A stretch of DNA of 64,000 bases from Amia ocellicauda (GCF_036373705.1 NC_089852.1:32067707-32131706), one strand, 5' to 3'. Counted from the first letter of the stretch, positions 1 to 12,748 are shown. Numbers and translations: made by a program. Notes: generated by a model from the sequence alone, not told the origin.

Positions 1-540
1 GCTCCCTGCCATTTCTTCTTTCACTTGCCAGTGAATGTGCTGACAGTTTCGCTTGCGATCCTAAAGCTTGAGAAGTGCGCTCCCGTACTCTTCGGAGTTA
101 GGTTCCTCATCGGATTATATCCTTTGATTATTGTTCACTTTCTCTTCGGAGCTCAGACTACGGTCTTTTCCTTTGTATTCTTTGCGTTTTCAGCTTCTCT
201 TGGAGGTAAGTGTGCATTAGGAGTCTTGCTTGGAGCCGACTTTGGTCCCTCTTCTGAGATCTACTGCACGATTTTACCTTCTGTACCATTTTTATTCTTT
301 TACAGATTCAAGTGGCATAGGAAAGGGTAGAGAAGGAGTCTACTCCACGGAGCAGTCTTCCCGCGCTTTTACCGCCCGCTCTATCCTGGGATCACGACCT
401 CTGTCGGTGGATTTTAACCCACTCTACACGCTGAAAACAGCTCTCGACACACCGAGCTCGTCGATCCCTCGACCTTGTCGACATTGACCAACCCCACCAA
501 TCCCTCTCCCCTGCTGCTTGACATCGATTAACCTCATCGA
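1..540 (+). other. unassigned leader-like sequence
   Basis: No protein family is recognisable. The stretch is moderately GC-rich and contains a donor-like GGAGGTAAG near 205 and a pyrimidine-rich acceptor-like TTCTTTTACAG ending near 305. The sequence after this resembles an untranslated leader rather than coding DNA. Just downstream lies a gypsy pol remnant, so this may be part of that element or an unrelated retroelement 5' region. It is open at the window edge. Confidence 0.3.
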
Positions 541-1590
541 TCCTACATTTTGTAGGCTACTATAGGAGGTTTATCCCTGCTTTTGCCAAATTGGTGACCC
601 CCTTACATGGCCTGTAGGGACTTCACCCTCAAAGAAAACTGCATCACTCGTCTGGACAGCTGCCTGCCAAGCTTCCTTTGAGTGTCTGAAGGAGAAACAG
701 GTGAGTGCTCTGATTCTTGCATTTGCGGATTCCTCCAAGCCTTTTTGACTATACATGGATGAAAGTTTTGCGGGGTTAGGGGCTGTGTTGTCCCAAATAC
801 AAGGGTTGCCGGAAGAGAGTCATTGCATACGCTAGTCACTGCCCCCAGCAGTCGTAGCCCCCAGAGCACAATTATCAACATTACATGTCATTCAAGCTTG
901 AGTTGCTGGCCCTAAAAGGGGCAGTGATCAAGAAATTTAAAGATTACCTGTGAGGCATGACTTTCACAGTATATAATGATTCTAACCCCTTAATACAACT
1001 CAGCACTGCTCAGTTGGGGGCAGTGGAACAATGGTGGGTAGCTTAGATTACCAACTTTACTTTTGATATTCGACTAATCAAAATGTTGACCCTTTGTCCA
1101 GGTTACCTGGAGAAGTCAATCAGGGGGAGGGTTTATGGGTGCATATGGGGAAGCCCCGGGCCAAGAGAAGACTCCCTTTTGGGCCAGTGGCAGGACGAGG
1201 ACATGGTGCTGTGGATGGTGAAGGGATGGCTACAAAATGGTGTGTGACCCTCATGTGCTGAATACCAGGGATGACTGGCGGAGGCCAAATGTCTGCTGGC
1301 TGAGTGGCCATGGCTACAGTTCCAGGAGGGCTGTATGGTGCGGCACCAACTGATGTCCACGACTGGGGAAGAAACAGTCCAGATCATTGTATCCCAGGGC
1401 CAAGAGCTTGACTTGTGGAAAAGGACCATGCAGCCACAGTTCATTCTAGCGGGGGGTGGACCCTGTCAGTACTTCGGACCAGATATTTTTGGCATGGCAT
1501 GGGGGAGGACTCTGGGCGGCAGTGTGTTCACAGTGCTCCTGGACGACGGTGTGTCCAGAGGGAGAAGCCCCATGAGCTCTGTAGTCTATA
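541..1590 (+). pseudogene. Ty3/gypsy pol remnant (RT end, RNase H, H2C2 region)
   Basis: Translation in shifting frames gives the gypsy RT/RNase H linker (VGYYRRFIP-like), then RNase H-like text (YMDESFAGLGAVLSQ) and, near 1,330-1,590, a spacer like the one before a gypsy integrase zinc finger. Stops and frameshifts are frequent, so no product is possible. The same family recurs at 47,757-50,395 with the same order and similar wording, which confirms it as a repeat. No LTR is visible nearby. Confidence 0.75.
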
Positions 1591-1929
1591 CTGTTTATTA
1601 AGAATAAATATTTTAAAACACATAATTATAATACTCATGATTCAAATTTGTTAAAATTCATTTCTAAATACTAAAGTGATTTAACCAAAATACCTAATAA
1701 ACTCTAAATAAACATGTATTAAATCAATCAAAACAATTAAATTAGTGAATAAGGGCAAACTGCCAAACCAACAAAACATTCTGGTGCATTTAAAATAATT
1801 CAAACAGTCAATGCATTAGACAAACAGAAAAAACAAAACCATCAAATCATTCAAGAACAGAAAAAACAGTGCCATTAAAAGCAATTAATTTTTTTAAATT
1901 TTTTTTTAAACAATCAATAATCAGTAAAA
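1591..1929. other. AT-rich spacer
   Basis: This is very AT-rich, with many short A and T runs. I see no gene, terminal repeat or regulatory motif. Confidence 0.5.
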
Positions 1930-2460
1930 GAATAAACGTTCTTGGACTCGGGCTCCAGCAGGGGGAGTATCCGTCCCTGGAGGTGGGGTCCCATCATGGG
2001 ATCCTGAGCTCCCCCAGATCTTGGATATGCCAGTTCTTGAAGGCGTGATCCTTGCTCCTCTGGTGGATCTCCAGATTGACATGCTCTCTCACTAGGACCA
2101 TGCCCCTCCGCATGATGACTTTCGGGTCCAGCTCCTGCTTGTTGAAAAGACAGATGTTCCATCCCTCCCACAGGGCCTGGCTTTGTAGAGGCCTACTTCG
2201 AGTCCAAAGGCTTGGAGCGACCTGTAGAACAGTCGGGGATCCCACGAGTGCGGCCTTGTGTAATCCATGGCACAGAGGCTGAGTGGTCTCAGGCTGCTGG
2301 CAAAGTAAAAGTGGTTAATAAAACTCACTTTCTTGCCAGCAGCCTGGATGTTCTTAACCACATATGCCAGCCCCTGCACCTTAATGAGCCACACAATGTC
2401 AAGGAACCCCCTACTTCCATCCAGGGTGCCCTTCACCATCTGCACTCTTTTCAGTGTAAA
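1930..2460 (-). pseudogene. unidentified coding-like remnant
   Basis: The minus strand reads as plausible protein, but in two frames. Codons from about 2,445 to 2,180 give one stretch (with FINHFYFASSL and RSLQAFGLEVGLYKA). The sense then appears to move to another frame (WNICLFNKQ, then KVIMRRGMVLVREHVNLEI) to about 1,995. It has no introns and sits among transposon remnants, which fits a decayed retrocopy or an unrecognised element gene. I do not recognise the family. Confidence 0.3.
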
Positions 2461-2704
2461 TAAGTGATTTAACTGTAATAAATATTTATTTTGTGTGATT
2501 CCCCCCCCACCATATACAATGTCTTTCTGTTTAACAAATGTAAAATAACTAACCGACTCGATTCAGATATTTAAAGTTATATACATATATTTTCCTTGAT
2601 TCTCTCTGGGATTATCAGAGATGCTGTCACTGCAGGAATCACATTTTAAGTGCGTTCAAAAACAGTCACTCCCTGAGTCACGGCAGAGCATTTTAGAAAG
2701 TACT
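2461..2704. other. spacer, nothing recognised
   Basis: AT-rich sequence with a short C run near 2,503. No open frame or terminal repeat. Confidence 0.4.
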
Positions 2705-3166
2705 GCATAAAGTACGGAAGCAGAGGAATGGAAAAGCAAATCAAACTCATTAACAGGATGATGCAGCGACCACAGAAGAGAAAGGGGTGGTAACATTTGA
2801 AAAATGTCAGCAGCATTCAGAAGAAGGCGTTGCTGCAACCAGGAGAGAGAGGGGGCGGTAACTTTGAAAAAACGTCAGCAACCAGTGGAGAGAAAGGGGT
2901 GGAAACATCTGAAAAATGACAGGAGCATTGAAAAAAACACCAACACATCCCAGAGAAAACAGCAGCGACATTTAGAAAATGCGTGGCGGAAACAGGGTCC
3001 TGTTGCGGAAATAGGATTCTGTCGCAGAAATAGGATTCTGTGGCGGCAAAGACATATTCCAAGATGCTTGCCTAGCTTCCCATTTCTGCCATTTTTATAC
3101 CTCGCTCTCGGTGTTTGTCGATTGGACAATCTCTGCTATGTTTAGGGTTACCATGGCTCCAGATTA

Positions 3167-4170
3167 TGCTGGGGTCACACTACATGATTTCAACAATCCG
3201 ACCCGATTTTGTGAACAGTGCGCAGCTCACACTTAACCACTATTTTGCACCAAATTGATGTCTTTTGCATCGGGAAGGAGCGCGGACACCTTAGCGCTTC
3301 AGTACAGGACACACACTTCATCACTGATCTGACATCCTTGTCGTGGTGACCTGCGTCACAGCCTCCACACTCCCCACATCTCGCAGAAACACAGTGTTCC
3401 ATCCAGAGAAAAGGTCAAAACACACGGACGGGCACATGTACAGGTCACGTTTGTGAAGTGCAGATGTTCACAGTCATGCGCAGATCTGCGCTGCTCCACC
3501 AATGGGATCAGTGGATTTCTTTCTGCAGATCTGTGCAAAACTGTGGAAATCTGCCCAACAAGAACACGACCACAAACTGCTGTTGCTGTCCATGTTTGTG
3601 AGTCAGACAAACACACAAAGTGGAGAGAAAAGAGAATGAGTGTGAAGACATGGCCATGAGAGCTGCACTGTGAGAGCTGCAGCTGAGCAACAGTCACAGG
3701 CTCTATCCATCCCACAGTGTGAGCATCGCATTGTTGGGGTCGAAATTTAGCGCAGACCTGGGTCAATTACAGATACTAATTGGTATTTGAAAATATTATT
3801 TTCCCTGTATTAGAGTATATTAAATAACCTGCGCCGAAACAACCATTGGTATTTGAAGTATTTTAATAAATACGTATGGAAATCTTATTCTCCTGTCATG
3901 TTTATTCTTCTGTTTCTTTTCTCTTCTTCAGTCAGCTCAGCTCTCATTGGCTGCTGATCACGTCACTCTCCACGATCGGCGCTGATCGAGTCGTAAATAT
4001 TAAACATGTTTAATAAAGTCATAGCGGCTCAGACGAGCTTATGATCGGATCGGAGGACAGCGATGTATCAGCCCGTCTCTCATTACACGACCATCGGTGG
4101 CGGAACGCGCCCTGACCAGGCTGCTTGTGACGATCACATCGGGCTTAAAATCGTGTAGTGTGACCCAGCA
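3167..4170. mobile_element. PIF/Harbinger-like non-autonomous element
   Basis: Termini are TGCTGGGGTCACACTACA at the left and the complement of TGCTGGGTCACACTACA at the right, flanked by a perfect TTA duplication (3,164-3,166 and 4,171-4,173). A three-base TWA duplication is the hallmark of PIF/Harbinger. The 1,004-bp interior has no coherent coding sequence. Removing it restores the continuity of the host fold-back arm, which confirms the boundaries. Confidence 0.8.
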
Positions 4171-4252
4171 TTAATCGGAGGACGTGAGACCGAAGGGGAT
4201 TGGGACTAAATTGAACTACATTAATGTCTAAATTAACCATTTAACTAAATAA

Positions 4253-4253
<1 letters not shown>

Positions 4254-4312
<59 letters not shown>
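4254..4312. repeat. (AAT)n microsatellite
   Basis: Nearly pure AAT repeats in the loop of the fold-back element. Confidence 0.95.
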
Positions 4313-5175
4313 CACTTATTTAAGAGTATTATTAAGCTAATACCCCATTACCAGGATACAGCTCTGCAATTCAATACATCAGTAACTAGGGCTACCATAT
4401 GGCTCCAGATACTTGTATAGGGACGCTTTGAGACAGAATAGGATTTCCAAATTCCACCTAAACTCAAGTATATTTACCTATAACTTGCATTAGCTAAACC
4501 TTTGCTAAGATTAATCGTGTGGTGGAATTGCTACAGAACACAGGGATGTTGCTTTGATCGTATTTACATACTGGCTAATTAAATATTAACAAAATAGAAA
4601 GTAAATAGCAACCAGTTGCATTTAATTCTTAGTATAATAAAATGAATTGCTGTTGATGGTAATAGCACCATTATTCATTTTAGTTAAATGGTTAATTTAC
4701 ATATTAATGTAGTTCAATTTAGTCCCAATCCCGTTCGGTCTCACATCCTCCGATTTTTGGAGCCATGGTGACCCTAAACATAACAGAGACTGTCCACAAA
4801 CACCGAGAGCGATGTGTCAAAATGGCAGAAATGGGAAACTAGGTGAGCGTCTTGGAATATGTCTACTTCCGCCACAGAATCCTATTTCCGCCACACGTTT
4901 TCTAAATGTCGCTGCTGTTTTCTCTGGGATGTGTTGGTGTTTTTTTCAATGCTCCTGTAATTTTTCAGATGTTTCCACCCCTTTCTCTCCACTGGTTGCT
5001 GACGTTTTTTCAAAGTTACCGCCCCCTCTCTCTCCTGGTTGCAGCAATGCCTTTTTCTGAACGCTGCTGACGTTTTTCAAATGTTACCACCCCTTTCTCT
5101 TCTGTGGTCGCTGCAACATCCTGTTAACGAGTTTGATTTGATTTTGCACTCCTCGGCTTCCGTAATAAAGGGTTA

Positions 5176-5735
5176 AAAGGCTGCATCCCAAATCGCACAC
5201 TTGCTCCCAACACCGTTCGACAAGTGTGCACTTTGCATGACGTTGTGCTGACATCACAGAGTGTGCACTTGAGTGAGTGAGGGTGTAAGGTGAAGCTAAA
5301 AGCGCTCAATGGGACACACTTCAGCATCAGCATTCATTTATTACTTCAGTAATTAAGTAATTGATAGGTGCCAAAAAAAATTTGGCTGAACTTTCTAATC
5401 ATATATTTAAATCATGATTATATAATAATTGTATATTATCTATCTATATATTATAATTTCCTTGATACATAATTTAGCAATTTCTACAACTGTCTACCTA
5501 GCATTACGTTACATTTATATACACCCGCCACAGCCAATTGACTTGTCTCTGCCTGCAAAGAGTTCTGGGACTTCAGCACTAAAACATTTCCACAAAAATG
5601 TGCTCTTTTATACACTCCGTCGAAGGGAGCATTGGAGGGCACAAACAGCTCAATTAGGCTCCCTTCACTGGTTCCCTAAGGGATTGGGACACCCCTTAAG
5701 AGAAGGAGTGAAATCCACATACAGAAACAATTACA
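5176..5735. repeat. probable MITE fragment(s)
   Basis: Begins with a GCATCCCAAATCGCACACTT-type end seen in fish DNA-transposon MITEs. Near 5,640-5,700 it has a partly complementary GGGATTGGGACACC block. The interior is AT-rich. No transposase and no exact duplication were found. Confidence 0.4.
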
Positions 5736-6689
5736 GTTAATATCCGAGTGTATTACAAACTTGCCGAATACGGATTTCACAGTACCCCGGTGCAGTGCCG
5801 TGACTAGTTAAAAATAAACTGAAGGATAATAATCAGAGCAATAGCAGCCAATTTTATTAATATTTTATGAAAAACTGGATGGTGTTTCAGGCTGTCGTTT
5901 TCTGAATGGTGTGCAGGTCTGTTATACAACAGCTCCGCAGAGACAATCAGTATGAAGGCGAACATGATATAGTTAACGTGTGCCCATTTACAAGTTAAAT
6001 GAATTAATGCATAAATACAGCAGATCTGGGTTTCCCTCAAAAACATTAAGGACTGGATTAATAAATGCGTCCATAAATCCATAAATGCCATGACTGAAAC
6101 GTGCACACTTTAGTTCAATTATATCCTGCTATATCGTAGCAGCTGTTACTGTATGATTAATCGTGATTTAGATTCAACTGTAACTTGCTCTTTAAAATAA
6201 TACAGAAAAAAGTGTTGTTTGCAGTTACAAATCTGTAGTTACAGTAATACATACATATCTACTAGCACATATATTGATGATGATAACAATAATAATAATA
6301 ATAATAATAATAAATAACAAATATTTATTTGTATTGTTGCACATGAGACTATTGTATTTATTGACATTGGTATTCTACTTACCTTATACTCTCCTTCTGC
6401 CTAATGGTGACTTCCTAGAATTACAGAAGACATATAATGAATGGATTTATTAACACATTCATAATACTGAGGCAGAACACTGTACTTTACTTACCTGCTG
6501 TTTGTGTCCATTCCAGGAAAGCCATCAGGGACCTGAAGTGAAGACCTTTATAGAGAAAAATAGAATTTTAGTATTTTATATCAGATCACTAGGTTTAAAT
6601 AAAGGCATTTTATTTTTTTAGGTTTTATCAACTGTTTTACTATGATGTTGAAAGTGTTATTTATTCTGTATTTATTATCTGTATTTAAG
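5736..6689. other. non-coding AT-rich spacer
   Basis: I see no gene. It contains a short (AAT)n tract at about 6,287-6,314. The ORFs are short and lack protein character. Confidence 0.5.
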
Positions 6690-7830
6690 CTACAGACTTT
6701 GTGCCCTGTCACGTTGCCAGCTCTTTTCTTGTGTTTCTTGTGTATATTGTGTATAATAACAGCAGATTTTTGGAAACTTACCTGTGGCTTACCACTTGTA
6801 CACAAACAGACCTGTGTGCTCCAAATCATATCAGTTGAACCTGCCCCAACTTGTGTGGATGCAAGTGAAGGACCCATTGAAGGGTGCAGCACCTTGAGCA
6901 CATATCGCTGCGCGGCAGTACCTCAAGGTTTTATGTCTCTCCAGTCATGTGCTGTGCCCTGTCTATCCTGCTTTATATGTATACAGTTGTTTGTGGTTAT
7001 GTAGGTATGGCTGCACTGTCACCCTGCTGTGTATAGTTTGTTTGCATTTTACTAGTGGGTGTTGGGAACACAGCAGGGCACACCATCTCACCAATTCAGG
7101 CTGTGACTATTAGAGAAGGTTATGCCTGCTCCTGTGAATGCAACATCAGTTATTTGAAAAAGAGAATACTGACCAAAGGTTGCAAGGTCGCTTGAGAATT
7201 CATACTCCCAGCAAAGTGGAAGCAGTAGTTTTACAAGCAAGTTTTATGTTTAGGTATTCATTTTACTAGTATGAAACATGTTAACCTTCCTGTAAAAGCA
7301 CTGTGTGTGGTGACATATGTATGTTAACTATGTTAACTTAAGTGGGTTAAATGATCCTGGAGATTGCTTGTTCCTCCATAATATACCAATTTTCAGTTTG
7401 TGGCTCTTCTGTGCATTTAGCACAAAATTCCAACCAGTAGATATTTTTCAAAACTTTTTTTGTTTTATGTTTAAAACACTTTACTGTAATGATGGCGGAT
7501 AAAGAAACAAAGCAGAATAACACAAAGTGGTCCACATGCATGCTGGGTGATGGGGGGATAGTGCTCTTTCAGAAGAAGGATAAATAAATAAGTTATCAGT
7601 GTAATCGTATATTTCCAAATTACATTGTTTAAATTTAATCTGGTCCAATGTCTGCTGACATGACAGTAGCAAATTAGTTTTTTTGTTTTTTTTTGATGGT
7701 TTTGAACCTTGTTATATCCATCAACATTTATTTAATAATTGCCAGTATACAAATCAACTGTTTTAATTTAGAAAGGCTATGTGGGGTCATGGTTTAGTAT
7801 TTTAATGCTTGCGGGGGTTTCCAAGGAGTA
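6690..7830 (+). repeat. interspersed repeat, intact relative of split copies at 50.8 and 59.3 kb
   Basis: Bases about 6,737-6,920 match 51,208-51,410. Bases about 7,590-7,720 match 50,790-50,925, and about 7,705-7,830 match 59,263-59,385. The copy here is uninterrupted across the point where the other is split by an 8.3-kb gypsy element. About 7,080-7,260 also resembles the short repeat at 20,745-21,095. No coding potential is apparent. Confidence 0.7.
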
Positions 7831-8149
7831 GACCCAACCCATCATTGCGAGCACGACAACTAATCATTGTATTTATTATTACTGCAGTATACACAGAACT
7901 CAGTGACTGAACACACACACACACTGACTCAGTCTTCAGCATCCCTTCACCTTTTGTTCCCTTTCCCAATGCTCCTCCCCACCACACTGCTTTACCCCAT
8001 TAACCCATTATTGGATGTGGTGGCATGCTACAGTACTCAGTACCATTGTCAATTTCTATTATCAAGAGAAAAAAAAATGTTGTGATTGTCACGTGACAAA
8101 CCTTAAAAGGTTTGTAATAACCTCAATCAGTCTGGAGACCGAATGAACG
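7831..8149. other. spacer upstream of receptor block
   Basis: Contains a short AC-rich run near 7,910-7,930. I see no gene. Confidence 0.4.
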
Positions 8150-8277
8150 TTTGGACCTTCAAAGACCGCCTTAAATATTTTCCAGCTCTAGCCAATTAAC
8201 CCAGTATTACAGAGCCACAGTCTCAAAGGTCTGTTTCCAGGCTGCAAATCTCAGTAGCCTCCCTCCTGAAGGAGCTC

Positions 8278-8288
8278 TATATATAAAG
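8278..8288 (+). promoter_or_regulatory. candidate TATA box of receptor gene
   Basis: TATATATAAAG lies about 300 bp before the coding start. It is kept as CATATAAAG at the matching place in the inverted duplicate (near 45,318). A TTCTTTAG acceptor at 8,533-8,540, also kept in the duplicate, suggests that a 5' untranslated intron separates it from the coding exon. Confidence 0.4.
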
Positions 8289-8582
8289 GTTAACACTGAA
8301 GTGCAGACTAAGGAACATGGACTCATGTTCTCGCTGCAGCAACCCTTTCTCAGACTTAAAGCTGTGCGTATTTTCATAATTTGTCTCAGTAAAAATAAAT
8401 TCTATAGAAACAACAGAAGATCTCATTATGGTTCATTGTGATACTTTATATATTCTAACTGTATTATTGTTTTATATTTTCACTTAACTGATCATCTACA
8501 TATGTATGAAGAGACTTATTGCTACTCTTTGCTTCTTTAGGTAAAGGTTTATTTGAATATTCCTGAAACATCCCTCACTGCA

Positions 8583-9515
8583 ATGCAGAACTCATCCAGT
8601 GTTACAGTCTTCACACTCCATGGATTAAACGAGACGGCATCTCATAAATACATATTTTTTGCTTTTACTCTTTTGGCTTATCTTTTGATATGTCTGTTCA
8701 ATATGACACTGATCATTACAATCATTATTGAGAAAACCCTCCATGAGCCTATGTACATCTTCCTCTGTAACCTGTGTGTCAATGGACTGTATGGAACTGC
8801 TGGTCTGTATCCTAAACTCCTGGCTGACTTCCTCTCTGACTCTCATGTGATCTCATACACTGGATGTTTCCTTCAATTATTTGCAATCTACTCTTCTACT
8901 TTATGTGAATTTACCATTTTAACAGTGATGGCTTATGACAGGTATGTGGCAATATGCAAACCTTTACAGTACCACTCCATCATGACATCTCTAACTATCA
9001 TCAAGTTTCTGTTAATTTCTTGGATTTTTCCTTTCTGTGAATCAATAATTGCGTTATTGTTAACTATCAGACTACCACTTTGTGGATCTCACATTGATAA
9101 ACTCTACTGTGAAAACTGGTCAGTTGTAAAGCTGTCTTGTGTAGACACAACTATTAATAATGTCTATAGTTATGTTTTAATACTTATACATTTCTCTCAA
9201 GTCCTTTTTACTGTATATTCTTATGTCCACATTGTTAGGGCTTGTGCAAAGTCTAGTGAAGAGATTAGTAAATTCATGCAGACCTGTTTGCCCCATTTGA
9301 TATCTTTAATTAACTTTACAATTTCAATGCTCTTTGATATAATGTACAGTCGATATGGTTCAAGGAACATCGCACAGACTCTTCGCAATTTCCTGGCAGT
9401 GGAATTTCTACTCATCCCTCCTCTTTTAAATCCCCTCATATACGGCTTGAAGCTGAGTCAGATTCGCAGGAAACTTATGAGGGTGTTCAGCAGAGAAGTA
9501 CATATTCTTAAGTGA
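8583..9515 (+). CDS. olfactory receptor (seven-transmembrane GPCR), intact
   Basis: A single coding exon of 310 codons encodes a rhodopsin-like receptor expected in the plasma membrane of olfactory neurons, coupling odorant binding to G protein. Seven hydrophobic segments are visible. Hallmarks are an N-terminal glycosylation site (NSS), PMYIFLCNL at the first loop and TM2, MAYDRYVAICKPLQY at the end of TM3, FMQTCLPHL before TM6 and PPLLNPLIYGL in TM7. The frame could be extended 10 codons upstream from a TTG. The first ATG (8,583), just after the conserved acceptor at 8,540, is the likely start. Length is normal for the family. The nearest relative in the window is the broken inverted copy at 44-45 kb. 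The receptor subfamily was not assigned. Confidence 0.93.
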   Translation: MQNSSSVTVFTLHGLNETASHKYIFFAFTLLAYLLICLFNMTLIITIIIEKTLHEPMYIFLCNLCVNGLYGTAGLYPKLLADFLSDSHVISYTGCFLQLFAIYSSTLCEFTILTVMAYDRYVAICKPLQYHSIMTSLTIIKFLLISWIFPFCESIIALLLTIRLPLCGSHIDKLYCENWSVVKLSCVDTTINNVYSYVLILIHFSQVLFTVYSYVHIVRACAKSSEEISKFMQTCLPHLISLINFTISMLFDIMYSRYGSRNIAQTLRNFLAVEFLLIPPLLNPLIYGLKLSQIRRKLMRVFSREVHILK

Positions 9516-9965
9516 GGGATACCAAATATTAAGAAAAAATGAATTTGTAAAACATAAATTATTTCAAATCTTGCAACAATTTTGTATCCTTTGTCTTATT
9601 TAATTTTCACTCTGATTTAAGTGTATTTTTACATAAACATGTACATTTATGTCCTCTATGTGAAAATTTTAGTTACCACTGGTGGTTCAAAATAAAGCTA
9701 ATAGCTATTGTTAATAAGGATAATAATATTATTATGAGTATTATGGGTTTACAGAGGATTTAAAAAAGGGATCTAAAGCTGTATATATTCAGTTTTGCTT
9801 ACTACTGTACTGCTTGATTATATTCACATCTTAGTCAGAACAATAATGTTCTGACACACTCTCTCGTGTCTGTGAGACTTTACTGGTCACTTTCCCATCT
9901 CAGAATCCTGATCTGATGTCCATTAAGCCACTCTGGGTTTGTCCTAGAACTCTAATATAAATAAA

Positions 9966-10234
9966 AGTCAGCTGTGTGTTTTATCTCATCAGTTTTAATA
10001 AAGTACACTTTGATTTTTAAATTTGACTTGAAGGGGAAAATTATCATATTGACAGCAAAGTAGGCTTAACAACATGCACTTTTTATTGTATATAGTTATT
10101 TTCCATTACCTCATTACTTTGCAGAGATGTTAGCAGGGTTGGGGATAGGGTCATTAATATATAGGGTTTGTAACTATACACAATACAAATATGACTCCGG
10201 TTGTTGACGTATGTAATGCTAACTATTGTCACAC
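9966..10234. other. spacer, nothing recognised
   Basis: AT-rich sequence past the receptor duplicate. No gene or repeat end. Confidence 0.4.
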
Positions 10235-10335
10235 ATACAGTCACTCTCAAAATTATTCACCCCCCTTGTACTTTTCCACATTTCATTGTTTTACAACATA
10301 AAATCAGAATGGATTTAATCAGTCAATTTAGTCTT
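10235..10335 (+). repeat. Tc1-like terminal fragment
   Basis: The sequence from ACAGTCACTCTCAAAATTAT onward is the terminal region of the same Tc1-like family whose other end lies at about 60,540-60,640 (reverse complement). The shared text runs on through a TTTCCACAT motif to GGATTTAATCAGTC. Only one end is present, so this is a relic. Confidence 0.65.
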
Positions 10336-11029
10336 GTAGGTTCCAAGTTGAAGAGGCAAAGAGGAAGTTCCTGTGTCTGTGTGACCTTATATACAAACAG
10401 GAAGCAGAAAGGCACCTGTTTGAGTGACTGACATAGAGTGATAGAGTACAGAGCAACTGCAACTGGCAGCCATCTTAAGCGTAGCCATCTATCCCTGTTT
10501 TTTGTAAACATTACAAATACATTCAACAATATATTTACAATAATATATATCACCAAATGAATTTTAGATATAATTTTGGAAAATGTATTTTGAACTGAAT
10601 ATATTTTACATTGTATTAAATGATGTCCACATATTGAAATAATATATTGCAATATATTTTCTTTCTGTATTGGGTGGACCACAGGTTTAGTGTCGATGTC
10701 CAGCTTTGAGGCAGCTTTGATAGAAAAATGTTTTGTATGAGGTACCATGAAAACGGGTTTAGCCCACCCCCTTCGGTGGTGCTCTTGACCAGTGCTTAAT
10801 TTGTCAATTTTTAGGTCCTGGATCACAGAGTGGTGGCGGATCCAACAAGTGTTCTATCTGTAGAACATCCAAGATAGGGGATAAGAATGACGTTTTCGCC
10901 ATTGTGGAAGAAAAACCTGGTTGAAAAAGGGGGTTAGACATAGTAATAATAAATAATATAACAATGCAAACAGTAATAAGTACTGATAGCGAAAGCAAGC
11001 ACACCAGCCAGGGAGCAATCAAATGACAA
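10336..11029. other. spacer with short MITE-like piece
   Basis: Bases about 10,690-10,800 share TTTTGTATGAGGTACCATG and flanking text with 51,570-51,620. The rest shows no gene or defined repeat. Confidence 0.4.
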
Positions 11030-11385
11030 TAAATAGTCTGAGGGCCAGGGGGTGCAGTTTTATATTGTTGAACCCTTCTTGAAAATGAATGTAAATGTTT
11101 GTTGAGATAAAGCAAATAGAAACTTTGTTAAAAAGCCAGCTTTGAAGCTTCACATCAGGACATTCCTTCAGTGAGAACTTAGTTTTTACAAACACGAGTG
11201 AAGCTTTATAAGAGAATGACATAGAATGTTGTGACTGTTCATCCAATCAAAAGGTGCAAGCCCGAGTCTGCTTGCGATCTGTCTTCCCGGGGAGAGGTGT
11301 GGGATCCGCAAACCAGATGGCTTCCTTTGATGTACTCCGAGAAGTCCGGTCCCACAGTCATCATTAACAACTGTCAATCATTATT
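11030..11385 (-). repeat. solo LTR-like repeat, copy 1
   Basis: This is the reverse complement of a block at 36,575-36,890. On the minus strand both share a TATAAAGCTTCACTC core promoter-like motif and a GTTCTCACTGAAGGAAT block. The 36.6-kb copy adds AATAAAATTC. A TATA box followed by a polyadenylation signal suggests an LTR. No retroviral genes lie beside it. The TG...CA ends were not located. Confidence 0.5.
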
Positions 11386-11597
11386 ATGTACAGTGGGGGG
11401 GAAAAGTATTTGATCCCCTGCTGATTTTGTACGTTTGCCCACTGACAAAGAAATGATCAGTCTATAATTTCAATGGTAGGTGTATTTTAACAGTGAGAGA
11501 CAGAATAACAATAACAAAATCCAGAAAAATGCATTTCAAAAAAGTAATAAATTGATTTGCATGTTAATGAGGGAAATAAGTATTTGACCCCTTCGAC

Positions 11598-12610
<1,013 letters not shown>

Positions 12611-12653
12611 GGTGGAGAGTTTGGAATCTGATTGATTGATTGATTCTGTGGAC

Positions 12654-12748
12654 AGGTGTCTTTTATACAGGTTACGAGCTGAGATTAGGAGCACTCCCTT
12701 TAAGAGAGTGCTCCTAATCTCAGCTCGTTACCTGTATAAAAGACACCT
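12654..12748. repeat. 43-bp near-perfect palindrome inside Tc1 copy A
   Basis: Arms at 12,654-12,696 and 12,706-12,748 are complementary except for one position, around a 9-base loop. The left arm includes the TTTTATACAGGTTACGAGCT text. In copy B (about 19,165-19,225) the inner part of the palindrome has collapsed, leaving one arm and a short remnant. This would form a strong hairpin in single strands. Confidence 0.85.

Larger units (their letters stand above)
2705..5175. mobile_element. fold-back element with ~0.5-kb inverted arms
   Basis: The left arm (about 2,708-3,163, continuing at 4,174-4,250) is the reverse complement of the right arm (about 4,680-5,170) with only scattered differences. 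Both carry the same translated shadows, so small ORFs here are artefacts of the repeat. The arms meet around a ~430-bp unique loop holding an (AAT)n tract. The left arm is split by a separate 1-kb insertion, the right arm is not. No transposase is present and I did not find a clear target duplication, so the superfamily is open. Confidence 0.75.
8150..9965 (+). repeat. receptor-bearing duplicated segment, copy 1
   Basis: This block is repeated in inverted orientation at 43,425-45,420. Similarity covers the putative promoter, the 5' untranslated region, the receptor frame and about 450 bp of 3' flank (for example the block 9,850-9,960 against 43,435-43,560). This copy keeps the open frame. Confidence 0.85.

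Noticed and set aside
2804..3145. 113-codon frame and its mirror at 4,812-5,060
   Set aside because: They are the same inverted arm read on opposite strands. No protein family, and mutations do not respect codons.
3356..3766. 136-codon minus-strand frame
   Set aside because: It lies wholly inside a Harbinger-like non-autonomous element and has no family character.
8553..8582. Ten-codon upstream extension of the olfactory receptor
   Set aside because: It would start at TTG and lies just after the conserved splice acceptor. The ATG at 8,583 fits normal receptor N-termini.
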